DNA of 64,000 nt. Origin: Paenibacillus pabuli. Its GTDB lineage: Bacteria; Bacillota; Bacilli; Paenibacillales; Paenibacillaceae. The stretch spans positions 3,472,001-3,536,000 of the forward strand of contig NZ_CP073714.1 of assembly GCF_023101145.1 (NCBI RefSeq). The letters are read 5' to 3'. Made by a program: the position numbers and the translations under genes. This document shows positions 43,245 to 51,152 of the stretch, one piece after another (position 1 is the first letter of the stretch; every line of letters starts with the position of its first letter). The notes beneath the pieces were generated by a model, which was not told the DNA's origin, searched no databases, and saw only the letters and a program-made list of their open reading frames with translations.

Positions 43245-44522
43245 TTACTCTTTTATAACGGAGGCATTTACAGCGTCTTCCATCTGATTACTGTAGGTAC
43301 GGAATAATCCAAGTCGCCAGAAGGCAGCACCCTTGAGATCATATCGCTTGGCAAGTCCCAGTTTATCATCTATGGAAGATGAGGTTTCACTATTTAAGCT
43401 TATCCCGAGCAAAAGCTTTTGCTTGGAGACGCCAGCATCGAGCGCAAGCTGGATGGCTTGATCCACAAGACTGTTTGGCTCAGGGACCTGCGATTTGGTA
43501 CCGACAGGATTATATTGGTATGCCATAATGATGATATCGTCTGCCAACGAAGCGAGCGTCTTGTAATCATAGCCTTTATATGCACTATTTAATGGAGGTA
43601 CGGCCAAGGATAGAGCGATGTCTTTGGGCAATGAATCCTTCAATTGCTTGACGTAATTGTTCAGCAGCTTCTGTTGCTCTACAGCGTCCAGCTTGAAACC
43701 CAGTCCTTCAAAATCAAGAACAACCCCTCCAAAGCCATTCTCAGCTATGGCAGCAGTTATGCCCTCAATGGACTTCTGGCGCATACTGCTGTCACTCAGC
43801 ACTTTGGTCAGCTCTCCATTCCCATCCAAAGCATACACCATAAGATACGGTTTAATGCTCTGACTCGCTGCATCAGCAACAATGGATTGAGGTGTAACGT
43901 CACCGGCAGCAGCAGGAAGGCGGTACTCATCACCCTGAAGCGTAAATTGTCCTTCACGATCGATACGACTCCAGCCAAAAGCGACGGAGTTCATGGATGA
44001 CACCAAATCAATTTCCTTATAGGATTGCAGCGCATAGAAAGCTCTCAAATGCATTTCACGTTGAGGTGAAACCAGAGAAACGGTGCGAGTTGACTGGTTC
44101 CAGCCTACACCAACACCGAACTGGCTGCTGAACGAGCTGAGTGGAATAAGCACACGACCTTCCCGCTGAACCGGTGGCGCTGCGAGCTTCACTTTTTCTC
44201 CATTGACGGTTGCTGTAGTGCTTCCCACTTGAAGCAGAACTTCCGTCGCCTGACCTTTTACTTTTCCAATCGCTTTTACGGTTTGTGCCTTGCTGTTCCA
44301 AGTAATGTTAATTCCCAGGGCTTCGCCAACGGTGCGGAACGGGACGTAGGTAACACCTTTGTCAATCCGAGGGTCTGCATCAAATTTCAGGGGAACATCA
44401 TCCAGCATGACTGAAATGGCGGGTGCAGCATAGGCATCATTAAGGTGTGCAGTAGTGGATCCGAGCAAGGAGAAGGCCAGTAGAGTGGCAGCAGCTGTCT
44501 TTCCTATTCGTGTATGTAACAT
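43245..44522 (-). CDS. Secreted GH18-type protein with copper-amine-oxidase-like N-terminal domain
   Basis: A 425-residue exported protein. A signal peptide of about 33 residues ends near AYA-AP. Residues 35-150 form the CuAO N-terminal domain repeat (DVPLKFDADPRIDKGVTYVP then VPFRTVGEALGI), common in Paenibacillus cell-surface proteins; 160-425 is a GH18 barrel. The catalytic strand reads GFGGVVLDFEGLG with the acid glutamate in DFEG, as in spore and cell-wall N-acetylglucosaminidases of the YaaH/SleL sort. It may cleave peptidoglycan or chitin. It has a good sigma-A promoter. Confidence 0.85.
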   Translation of the reverse strand: MLHTRIGKTAAATLLAFSLLGSTTAHLNDAYAAPAISVMLDDVPLKFDADPRIDKGVTYVPFRTVGEALGINITWNSKAQTVKAIGKVKGQATEVLLQVGSTTATVNGEKVKLAAPPVQREGRVLIPLSSFSSQFGVGVGWNQSTRTVSLVSPQREMHLRAFYALQSYKEIDLVSSMNSVAFGWSRIDREGQFTLQGDEYRLPAAAGDVTPQSIVADAASQSIKPYLMVYALDGNGELTKVLSDSSMRQKSIEGITAAIAENGFGGVVLDFEGLGFKLDAVEQQKLLNNYVKQLKDSLPKDIALSLAVPPLNSAYKGYDYKTLASLADDIIIMAYQYNPVGTKSQVPEPNSLVDQAIQLALDAGVSKQKLLLGISLNSETSSSIDDKLGLAKRYDLKGAAFWRLGLFRTYSNQMEDAVNASVIKE

Positions 44523-44593
44523 GTTTTGTATTCCTCCAACTCATCGAATATAGTAGAATTGAAACTCATCTGAACGGTAATCTAGCATAAAAT

Positions 44594-44622
44594 AGTATAG
44601 CAAAATTTTCATAGAGTTCCAA
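44594..44622 (-). promoter_or_regulatory. Promoter of the GH18 gene
   Basis: On the complement TTGGAA (44617-44622), 17 bases, TATACT (44594-44599), 72 bases upstream of the ATG. Confidence 0.7.
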
Positions 44623-44650
44623 TTATAAGATGGGACGGGCTAAAGTAAAT

Positions 44651-44693
44651 ACGCGAAGAAACGGAAATTTGTACAGTTTCGGTTTCTTTGCGT
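44651..44693. promoter_or_regulatory. Long imperfect inverted repeat in the aminopeptidase promoter
   Basis: CGCGAAGAAACGGAAA and TTTCGGTTTCTTTGCG pair at 14 of 16 positions around nine bases. The right arm ends against TATAAT at 44693-44698 and the loop contains the -35 box, so it is placed like an operator. Confidence 0.5.
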
Positions 44694-44698
44694 ATAAT
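44669..44698 (+). promoter_or_regulatory. Promoter of the aminopeptidase gene
   Basis: TTGTAC (44669-44674), 18 bases, perfect TATAAT (44693-44698), 54 bases before the start. Confidence 0.65.
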
Positions 44699-44751
44699 CG
44701 CATTTCCATTTTATTTTGACTGGGAATGATATCAGGGGAAGGTGGAGGAGA

Positions 44752-45996
44752 ATGCTAGGGGACTTTCATGAAAAGTTGCAGCGTTACGCAGCGCTCGTGG
44801 TTAACGTTGGTGTCCATGTTCAGAGGGGGCAAACGCTGGTCATAACCGCGCCAATATCAGCTGCTCCGTTTGTTCGACTCGTTGTAAAACATGCTTATGA
44901 GGCCGGCGCTCATGATGTGTATATCGAGTGGAGCGACGATGAGATTATGCGTTTGAAGTATGAACTTGCACCGGATTCGGTGTTTCACGAATATCCGGCG
45001 TTCCGGGCAGCCGGTTGGGAGACTTTTGCCGAAAATAATGCTGCTTTCCTGACGATCACTGCGCCCAATCCCGATCTTCTGCACGGAATAGATCCACAGC
45101 GGATCATGAATTCAAATGCATCCAAAGGTAAGGCATTAGCCAAGTTTCGCAGCTATGGTATGTCAAACAAGGTCAGCTGGTCTATCGTTACGGTTCCATC
45201 AATAGCTTGGGCTGCCAAAGTGTTTCCTGATGTTGCCGAGGAGCTTTTGATTGATAAGATGTGGGAAGTTATCTTTAACGTTACTCGGATTAATTTGGAT
45301 GATCCCGTTGAGGCATGGAAGACACACCTTCAACTGCTTAGAAACAAGACGGAAGAACTTAATCGTAAAAAGTATCGAGCACTTCGATACCGGGGACCTG
45401 GTACGGATCTGCGCATAGAACTGTCGGCTAAACATATCTGGGTTAGTGATGCGGATAACATCAACGATAAGTGTGTTTCATTTTTGGCTAACATTCCGTC
45501 AGAAGAAGTATGGACTGTCCCGTTAAAGCAGGGGGTGAACGGCACGGTTCGCAGTACCAAGCCGCTAAGTTATGAAGGATATCTAATCGATGATTTCACC
45601 TTGACGTTTGAAAACGGGAAAATTATTAATATTCAAGCAGCGCAGGGGCTTGAGGTGCTAAGAAAACTAATTAGCGTCGATGAGGGCGCGGCGTATCTGG
45701 GCGAGATTGCACTGATGCCGCATCATTCTCCCATATCGCAATCAGGTCTTGTTTTTTACAACTCTCTATTTGATGAAAATGCATCCAGCCATCTCGCGAT
45801 CGGTAATGCCTATCCCTTCTGTATTGAGGGAGGGAACGATATGACTGAAATGGAAAAGGCGGCAAACGGTGTGAACTCAAGCCTCATTCATGTCGATTTT
45901 ATGATAGGATCGGCTCATATGGACATTGATGGAGAACTTACAAATGGAGGCCTGGAACCTGTGTTTCGTAACGGTAACTGGGCGTGGGATTTTTAA
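44752..45996 (+). CDS. M29 family aminopeptidase (AmpS-like)
   Basis: A 414-residue metallopeptidase, close to the usual 410 of the family. FHEKLQRYAALVVNVGVHVQ at the start is the standard M29 opening and fixes the start at ATG 44752; the frame from 44716 has no matching part. Metal-binding residues lie in FLANIPSEEVWTVP, EIALMPHHSPISQSG, HLAIGNAYP and VDFMIGSAHMDIDG. It removes N-terminal residues from cytoplasmic peptides. A terminator follows. Confidence 0.9.
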   Translation: MLGDFHEKLQRYAALVVNVGVHVQRGQTLVITAPISAAPFVRLVVKHAYEAGAHDVYIEWSDDEIMRLKYELAPDSVFHEYPAFRAAGWETFAENNAAFLTITAPNPDLLHGIDPQRIMNSNASKGKALAKFRSYGMSNKVSWSIVTVPSIAWAAKVFPDVAEELLIDKMWEVIFNVTRINLDDPVEAWKTHLQLLRNKTEELNRKKYRALRYRGPGTDLRIELSAKHIWVSDADNINDKCVSFLANIPSEEVWTVPLKQGVNGTVRSTKPLSYEGYLIDDFTLTFENGKIINIQAAQGLEVLRKLISVDEGAAYLGEIALMPHHSPISQSGLVFYNSLFDENASSHLAIGNAYPFCIEGGNDMTEMEKAANGVNSSLIHVDFMIGSAHMDIDGELTNGGLEPVFRNGNWAWDF

Positions 45997-46118
45997 TGAT
46001 CGATCAATAATTGGTAATAAAACGGACGTTAGATAAGACCTCGATAACAATATGAAGATAGCTGTTTCAATCTATCAAAATTCAATCACAGTTCTTCCGA
46101 TATTAAAGAGAAAGAAAA

Positions 46119-46144
46119 AAAGTCGCCTTTTGGCGGCTTTTTTT
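46119..46144 (+). terminator. Terminator of the aminopeptidase gene
   Basis: AGTCGCC and GGCGGCT over TTTT, followed by a T run. The rest of 45997-46293 is AT-rich and I see no gene in it. Confidence 0.85.
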
Positions 46145-46293
46145 GGTTTAAGATATAAGTTTTTGTTCCCAGAAAAAAAATTCATTTTCTTTAAAACTAT
46201 TTTCGACTCTCAACTGTCTAACATGCGAAACAACATACAAAGTAAGCTTTATTAAAAATGCGGCAATAATCAAAATATACAGTCGCAACGGGG

Positions 46294-46818
46294 GTGGACC
46301 AACTGAGCAAGGTGAGTACAGCACTAACTGAACAGCAGTTCAGTGAACGTCTGGAGGCATGTAAAGAAAAGCTTTATCGCTTCGCGTTTTCTTATGTGAA
46401 AAATGAGCAGGAAGCACTGGAAATCATATCCGAAGCCTCTTATAAAGGTTTTCTATCTTATGAAAAAGTAAAGAGTCCAGATTATTTTGAAACCTGGATG
46501 ACTCGAATCGTCATCAATTGTTCTCTGGATCACATCAGACGAAAGAAAAAGTACACGTATATGGAAGACAGTACAATACCGTTTGCAGCCGAAGAGAGTT
46601 CCATGGGGCTTGAAGAGCAATGGGATTTATACGATGCACTTGATCACCTGCATCCCGAAGATAGGGCATTTATCATTTTGAAATTTTTCCAGGATCAGCG
46701 ATTCAAGGATATGGCGGAGGTATTATCGCTGCCAGAAAGCACGGTGAAGACCAGGTTCTATAAGATCTTAAACAAACTCAAAAAACATCTGACCAAGGAA
46801 GAGGTTGATTTTACATGA
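46294..46818 (+). CDS. ECF-type RNA polymerase sigma factor
   Basis: A 174-residue sigma-70 family protein with region 2 (LYRFAFSYVKNEQEALEIIS then FETWMTRIVINCSLDHIRRK) and region 4 (LHPEDRAFIILKFFQDQRFK, SLPESTVKTRFYKILNKLKK). The start is uncertain: GTG at 46294 is used here, but GTG at 46312 is possible and neither has an ideal ribosome site. It overlaps the next gene by four bases, the usual sigma/anti-sigma coupling. Confidence 0.88.
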   Translation: MDQLSKVSTALTEQQFSERLEACKEKLYRFAFSYVKNEQEALEIISEASYKGFLSYEKVKSPDYFETWMTRIVINCSLDHIRRKKKYTYMEDSTIPFAAEESSMGLEEQWDLYDALDHLHPEDRAFIILKFFQDQRFKDMAEVLSLPESTVKTRFYKILNKLKKHLTKEEVDFT

Positions 46819-47666
46819 CAGGAAAAGAAAGATACGAACAGATCGATATTCCATCCGGTCTTTCCGGGGTTATTCAGCAAGCCCGCCAGCGTGCAAGAAA
46901 CCAAAAGCGAAGAAAAATGATGATCTGGCGCAGTTCCTCCCTGGTTGCTGCCTGTGCTGCGGTGATGATAACAGCCAACGTTCCAGGTGTGGCCAAGGCA
47001 TTATCCGATGTACCTGTTATAGGTTCTGTCGTTAAAATTCTGCAAGTTGGTGGTGGCGGGGAGCGCACAGATGGGGTTTCGGTTACAACGACCAAAGAAT
47101 CGGATACACTAAACATTCATTTTCAGATTGATGGTGAACAGATCACCTCTGCTCCATCGTATACCGTGGATCACAAAGAAGGACCGAACCGATTGATCTT
47201 CACCTTCAACGGGGTACGTCATCTGGATTATGGCAAGCTGGAGAAGGATATTAAAGCACTAAAGAATGTAAAAGATGTCTATCAAAATATCATTTTGGAT
47301 GATTCCGCGATTGGCTTTGTGGTTGAACTTAAGGATGATGTGAAATACTCCGTGTCAGAGTATCAGCAGCCTGGATATATTCAGTTGAAGCTTTTTTCCG
47401 ACGGGAAGACAACGAAATCGCATGAACTTTTCTTTGTCCGTAGCGAAGACATGGAGCAGGGCGAAGCACTGGCCATGTTGGCTGAACAGTATTCTGCCGA
47501 TGGCAGCAGCGTTGTGCAGACTCAAAATGGAAAATTCACCGTCGTTATGGGAGGCTTCGAAAATCGTGCAGATGCAGAGAAACATTTGAAACAATTTACG
47601 GTCCGGGAGGACTACAGTGAGCCACTGTATGTTGATAGCTGGATGAGCAATGAAAATCCACAATAA
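46815..47666 (+). CDS. Putative membrane anti-sigma factor with AMIN/SPOR-like outer part
   Basis: A 283-residue protein with a basic cytoplasmic N-terminus (ARQRARNQKRRK), one membrane helix at about 37-60, and a large extracytoplasmic part. Residues about 105-195 (YTVDHKEGPNRLIFTFNGVR ... YIQLKLF) resemble AMIN domains; the end, GKFTVVMGGFENRADAEKHL, resembles SPOR domains, both of which bind peptidoglycan. Coupling to the sigma gene by ATGA supports the anti-sigma role. No zinc-binding HxxxCxxC motif is present. Domain names are by resemblance only. Confidence 0.65.
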   Translation: MTGKERYEQIDIPSGLSGVIQQARQRARNQKRRKMMIWRSSSLVAACAAVMITANVPGVAKALSDVPVIGSVVKILQVGGGGERTDGVSVTTTKESDTLNIHFQIDGEQITSAPSYTVDHKEGPNRLIFTFNGVRHLDYGKLEKDIKALKNVKDVYQNIILDDSAIGFVVELKDDVKYSVSEYQQPGYIQLKLFSDGKTTKSHELFFVRSEDMEQGEALAMLAEQYSADGSSVVQTQNGKFTVVMGGFENRADAEKHLKQFTVREDYSEPLYVDSWMSNENPQ

Positions 47667-47672
47667 TGAAAG

Positions 47673-47700
47673 AAACCTGCCCTAGTGCAGGTTTTTTTTG
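47673..47700 (+). terminator. Terminator of the sigma/anti-sigma operon
   Basis: AACCTGC and GCAGGTT over CCTAGT, followed by eight T residues; it separates this unit from the Van-like genes. Confidence 0.85.
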
Positions 47701-47849
47701 TTGTAACTATGAGATGTGGAGAAGTGCAAATCTGTAATCTTACATCGTTGTCAGTTTAGTGTAAGTTTGATCGATAGGAGCTGAAGTCGCCTTAATATAC
47801 ACTTAAAACAATTCAACGCACTACATTCACACCTTTAGGAGGCCAAACT

Positions 47850-47954
47850 ATGAAAAGTGCATATGCGGATCTACTGAAAATAGTAAGTAAAAACAAGCCA
47901 TCTATTCGGTTGAGGGGATCATTCGAATGTACCGAGATACTTGGGCTGAAATAG
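47850..47954 (+). CDS. 34-residue leader reading frame overlapping the racemase start
   Basis: ATG 47850 follows a textbook site (TTAGGAGG plus six bases) and encodes MKSAYADLLKIVSKNKPSIR and 14 more residues, ending at TAG inside the racemase gene. The ribosome site is better than that of the racemase itself. It may be a coupling leader, a regulatory peptide, or the start of a truncated gene. No family recognised. Confidence 0.4.
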   Translation: MKSAYADLLKIVSKNKPSIRLRGSFECTEILGLK

Positions 47955-49081
47955 ATTTAACGCAAATTCGCGAGAATGTCATACAGATCCGCAATTTTCT
48001 ACCCCGTTCGGCCAAATTAATGGCAGTTGTTAAAGCAAATGCATATGGCCATGGAGATATTGAGACAGCCAAAGAAGCAGTAGAGGCAGGCGCGGATTAT
48101 TTAGCGTGTGCCTTCATTGAAGAAGCCATCCGCTTAAGAAATGCCGGCTTAACACAACCGATTCTTATTTTGACTCCGATACGTCCCGAACTTGTACCTC
48201 TGGCTCTGGAACATGATTTGATGCTTACCGTTACACAAGCTTCATGGTTTCAGCAGATGAGAAAATACAAATCTGTTCATACCCGGCATAAGCTATCTGT
48301 GCATGTGAAAATGGATACTGGTCTTGGGCGAATCGGTATACGTACGGAAGAAGAATGGCTTGAAATGGTTCCGTGGCTCAGAGCTCCAGATGTAATCGTA
48401 GACGGGTTCTATACTCATTTCGCGACAGCGGGTGAGGCAGACAACAGCTATCTGCAGCTTCAGATTCAACGCTTCCTGGAAATGAAAGAATGGAGAAGTA
48501 TATCACGGATTCCAGTCAATCATTATCACTGTGCGGGAAGTGTGGCAGCACTTCGATTTCCGGAATTGTGCATGGATATGGCTCGAATAGGAGCTGCAAT
48601 TTATGGTTTTTATCCGGAAAAACGAGTACCTGACATCCAGCTAAAGCCTGCATTCAGTATGCACAGTAGATTATTGCAAACGAAAAGATTAAAAAAAGGC
48701 GAATATGTGGGCTACAACAATGCTTATCAAACAGACTCCGATCAATGGATCGGAACAGTGCCTATCGGTTATGCAGATGGATGGTCGCAGAGAATGCAAA
48801 ATACGAAGGTGCTGGTTGAGGGGCATCAAGCAGAAATTGTAGGGAAAATCTCCATGGATCAATTGATGATTAAGCTTCCCATGTATTTTCCGGAAGGATC
48901 CAAGGTGACCTTCATTGGTTATTCAGGTGAACAGAAAATTACGGTTCAGGAACTAGCCAATCATATCGGTGGTGTATCTCAAGAAATAACGAGTTCCATC
49001 ACGGACAGAGTATTGCGAATCTATAAAGAAGGCGGGGAAATTCAACGTGAAATCACGGGAAGTCGTACAACAACATATTGA
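47927..49081 (+). CDS. PLP alanine/serine racemase family (Alr/VanT catalytic domain-like)
   Basis: A 384-residue fold III PLP enzyme. The cofactor lysine is in VVKANAYGHG (K36), the opposing base is the tyrosine in YVGYNNAY (Y263), and GKISMDQLM and IGYADGWSQRM are standard. In enterococcal VanT this domain is fused to a membrane serine transporter; here it is a stand-alone soluble enzyme. With a VanXY-like peptidase overlapping its 3' end and a VanG/VanC-like ligase after that, it may supply D-Ser (or D-Ala). D-Ala versus D-Ser preference cannot be read from the motifs. Confidence 0.85.
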   Translation: MYRDTWAEIDLTQIRENVIQIRNFLPRSAKLMAVVKANAYGHGDIETAKEAVEAGADYLACAFIEEAIRLRNAGLTQPILILTPIRPELVPLALEHDLMLTVTQASWFQQMRKYKSVHTRHKLSVHVKMDTGLGRIGIRTEEEWLEMVPWLRAPDVIVDGFYTHFATAGEADNSYLQLQIQRFLEMKEWRSISRIPVNHYHCAGSVAALRFPELCMDMARIGAAIYGFYPEKRVPDIQLKPAFSMHSRLLQTKRLKKGEYVGYNNAYQTDSDQWIGTVPIGYADGWSQRMQNTKVLVEGHQAEIVGKISMDQLMIKLPMYFPEGSKVTFIGYSGEQKITVQELANHIGGVSQEITSSITDRVLRIYKEGGEIQREITGSRTTTY

Positions 49082-49853
49082 AATCAGCGTAAGTAACGAA
49101 GAACTATGTCATGGGCACTTAGTGTTAATAAATTTTCAAAACCCAATCAGAAGGCAAGTACAAGCTAATCAACTAGAGTCCTTGGATTCCTTACTTTCAA
49201 TAAAGAAGTTAAATAAGGAGATGCTTCTGGAGAAGCAGTGCTTCAAACAATTTCATGCTCTACTTAAGGCTTGTGGGGGGATGGATGAAATTGTCGCCGT
49301 CAGTGCATATCGAACCAAAGAAGATCAATCCCAAATCTATCAGGATTGTTTGATAGAACAGGGTCCAGAATATACTTCCAAATACGTAGCCTTGCCTGAC
49401 CAGAGTGAACACCAAACAGGGTTGGCTATCGATGTCGGTAAATTGAAATCGAATATCGATTTTATTGCACCTTCCTTTCCGGACACGGGCATATACAAGT
49501 CCTTCAGACAACATGCCATACAATTCGGTTTTATTCTTCGATATACGCAAGAAAAAGAATCAATCACTCGTATTGCTTATGAGCCATGGCATTTTAGATA
49601 TGTAGGATACCCCCATTCCAAAATCATGGAAGAAAACAATCTATGTTTAGAGGAGTACATCGATTTTGTACAGCAATATCGGTACTCTGGAGAGCAGCTC
49701 ACAGTTAAAGAAAAGGACATGACAATCCAGATATATTATGTTCCAGCGGATAAAGGGGCGTCTAGTCATATCCCGATCTTGAAATGTGATTCTTATCGGA
49801 TATCAGGAACGAATCGTGAAGGATTCGTTGTTACGACTTTCTCCAACAATTAA
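49047..49853 (+). CDS. VanXY/VanY-like D,D-dipeptidase/carboxypeptidase (M15B)
   Basis: A 268-residue zinc peptidase. SEHQTGLAIDVG gives two zinc ligands (H122, D129) and YEPWHFRYVG gives the catalytic glutamate and third ligand (E179, H182); SAYRTKEDQ is the substrate-binding motif. There is no signal peptide or membrane helix, as in cytoplasmic VanXY rather than secreted VanY. A C-terminal extension (about 210-268) ends YRISGTNREGFVVTTF, like VanXY proteins of VanG-type loci. GTG 49047 overlaps the racemase by 35 bases. It would remove D-Ala-D-Ala precursors. Confidence 0.85.
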   Translation: MKSREVVQQHIEISVSNEELCHGHLVLINFQNPIRRQVQANQLESLDSLLSIKKLNKEMLLEKQCFKQFHALLKACGGMDEIVAVSAYRTKEDQSQIYQDCLIEQGPEYTSKYVALPDQSEHQTGLAIDVGKLKSNIDFIAPSFPDTGIYKSFRQHAIQFGFILRYTQEKESITRIAYEPWHFRYVGYPHSKIMEENNLCLEEYIDFVQQYRYSGEQLTVKEKDMTIQIYYVPADKGASSHIPILKCDSYRISGTNREGFVVTTFSNN

Positions 49854-49906
49854 GTTATAACAATAGGAATTATTCGGATTATATTACATTTTAGGAGGAT
49901 TTTAAG

Positions 49907-50959
49907 ATGCAGAAGAAGTCGATTGCGGTATTGTTTGGCGGATGTTCAGGTGAGTATAACGTATCTTTGAGTTCGGCCGCTTCAGTGATTGAAAATTTGG
50001 ATACCGAAAAATACAATCTTGTGTTAATTGGAATTACACAGCAAGGCTCTTGGCTCAGATATAGTGGAACGGTTGAGGATATTCGCAATGATCGATGGCA
50101 TTTGCATCCGAGTTGTATCCCATCCTTTTTCTCGCCGAGCAGAGAAGTCAGAGGACTCATTGAACTTGTGCATACGGAATATCATGTAACACCGATTGAT
50201 GTTGTGTTTCCAGTGCTTCATGGCAAATACGGTGAGGATGGAACCTTGCAAGGATTATTGGAACTGTCGGGTATACCGTTTGTTGGATGTGGCATGTTAT
50301 CCTCTGCGTTATGTATGGACAAGGAACTGGCTCATAAACTGGTGCAGGCAGCAGGGATTGATACGCCGCGTTCCCTTACAATACATCGAAGTGAACGGAT
50401 GGAAAAAGTGTTATCAGCAGCAGAAGCACTGGGTTACCCACTCTTTGTTAAGCCGGCTAGATCAGGATCGTCTTTAGGCATATCGAAGGTGAACAATAAG
50501 CAGGAATTGATTACTGGGACTGAACAAGCCTTCTTACACGATAGCAAAGTTGTCATTGAGCAAAATATCAACGGTTTTGAAGTGGGGTGTGCTGTATTGG
50601 GCAATTCTGATCCCATAATCGGCGTAATTGATGAAATTGAACTGCAGGGGCACTTTTTTGATTATTCGGAAAAGTACTCCTTGATGAGTTCGAAGATTCA
50701 CTTGCCAGCCCGTATTGATGAGGATACTGCAATGAAGGTTAAAGAGAGTGCTCTGACTATTTATAAAACGCTTGGGTGCAGAGGGTTTGCGCGAGTAGAT
50801 ATGTTCCTGGACACTGACGGAAGAATTGTGTTCAATGAAGTCAACACCATACCTGGTTTCACATCGAATTCCCGCTATCCTAACATGCTCCAAGCTAGCG
50901 GCATGACTTATGCCAATATTCTTGACCAGCTTATCGAGCTCGCCATTGATGTGAACTGA
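49907..50959 (+). CDS. D-alanine:D-X ligase (VanC/VanE/VanG-like)
   Basis: A 350-residue ATP-grasp ligase. VLFGGCSGEYNVSLSSAASV is the N-terminal motif; FPVLHGKYGEDGTLQG, KPARSGSSLGISKV and FNEVNTIPGFTSNSRYPNM are strongly Van-like. The omega-loop region FFDYSEKYSLMSSKIHLPA has the EKY pattern of VanC/E/G and ordinary Ddl, not the VanA/VanB form, so the product is D-Ala-D-Ser or D-Ala-D-Ala rather than D-Ala-D-Lac. Context with racemase and VanXY favours D-Ser. ATG 49907 has AGGAGG upstream. Housekeeping Ddl remains an alternative. Confidence 0.87.
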   Translation: MQKKSIAVLFGGCSGEYNVSLSSAASVIENLDTEKYNLVLIGITQQGSWLRYSGTVEDIRNDRWHLHPSCIPSFFSPSREVRGLIELVHTEYHVTPIDVVFPVLHGKYGEDGTLQGLLELSGIPFVGCGMLSSALCMDKELAHKLVQAAGIDTPRSLTIHRSERMEKVLSAAEALGYPLFVKPARSGSSLGISKVNNKQELITGTEQAFLHDSKVVIEQNINGFEVGCAVLGNSDPIIGVIDEIELQGHFFDYSEKYSLMSSKIHLPARIDEDTAMKVKESALTIYKTLGCRGFARVDMFLDTDGRIVFNEVNTIPGFTSNSRYPNMLQASGMTYANILDQLIELAIDVN

Positions 50960-51079
50960 GAGCGGTTGAACTTGTGGTTAAGCGGGGATTGGATGGATTC
51001 ATTATCGATGATCTCGTTCAAAGGGCCGGATACGCAGAAGTGAGTAAAAAGGCAGTTTCAGTTTTTATTGGTTCATTTA

Positions 51080-51117
51080 AAAGGCGGACATTCCATAGCA
51101 TAGGAATGTCCGCCTTT
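51080..51117. terminator. Bidirectional terminator
   Basis: A 15-base perfect stem (51080-51094 with 51103-51117) with A/T flanks, between the ligase gene and the convergent metE. Confidence 0.88.
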
Positions 51118-51152
51118 GATAAACGAATTCTTGAATTCATTATCTATTCAAC

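Noticed and set aside
46294..46818. VanR/VanS-type regulation upstream of the Van-like trio
   Set aside because: The upstream genes are a sigma factor and a membrane anti-sigma-like protein, not a two-component system, and a terminator separates them.
49907..50959. VanA/VanB-type (D-Ala-D-Lac) ligase
   Set aside because: The omega-loop region has the EKY pattern of VanC/E/G or Ddl, and no VanH-type lactate dehydrogenase gene is present.
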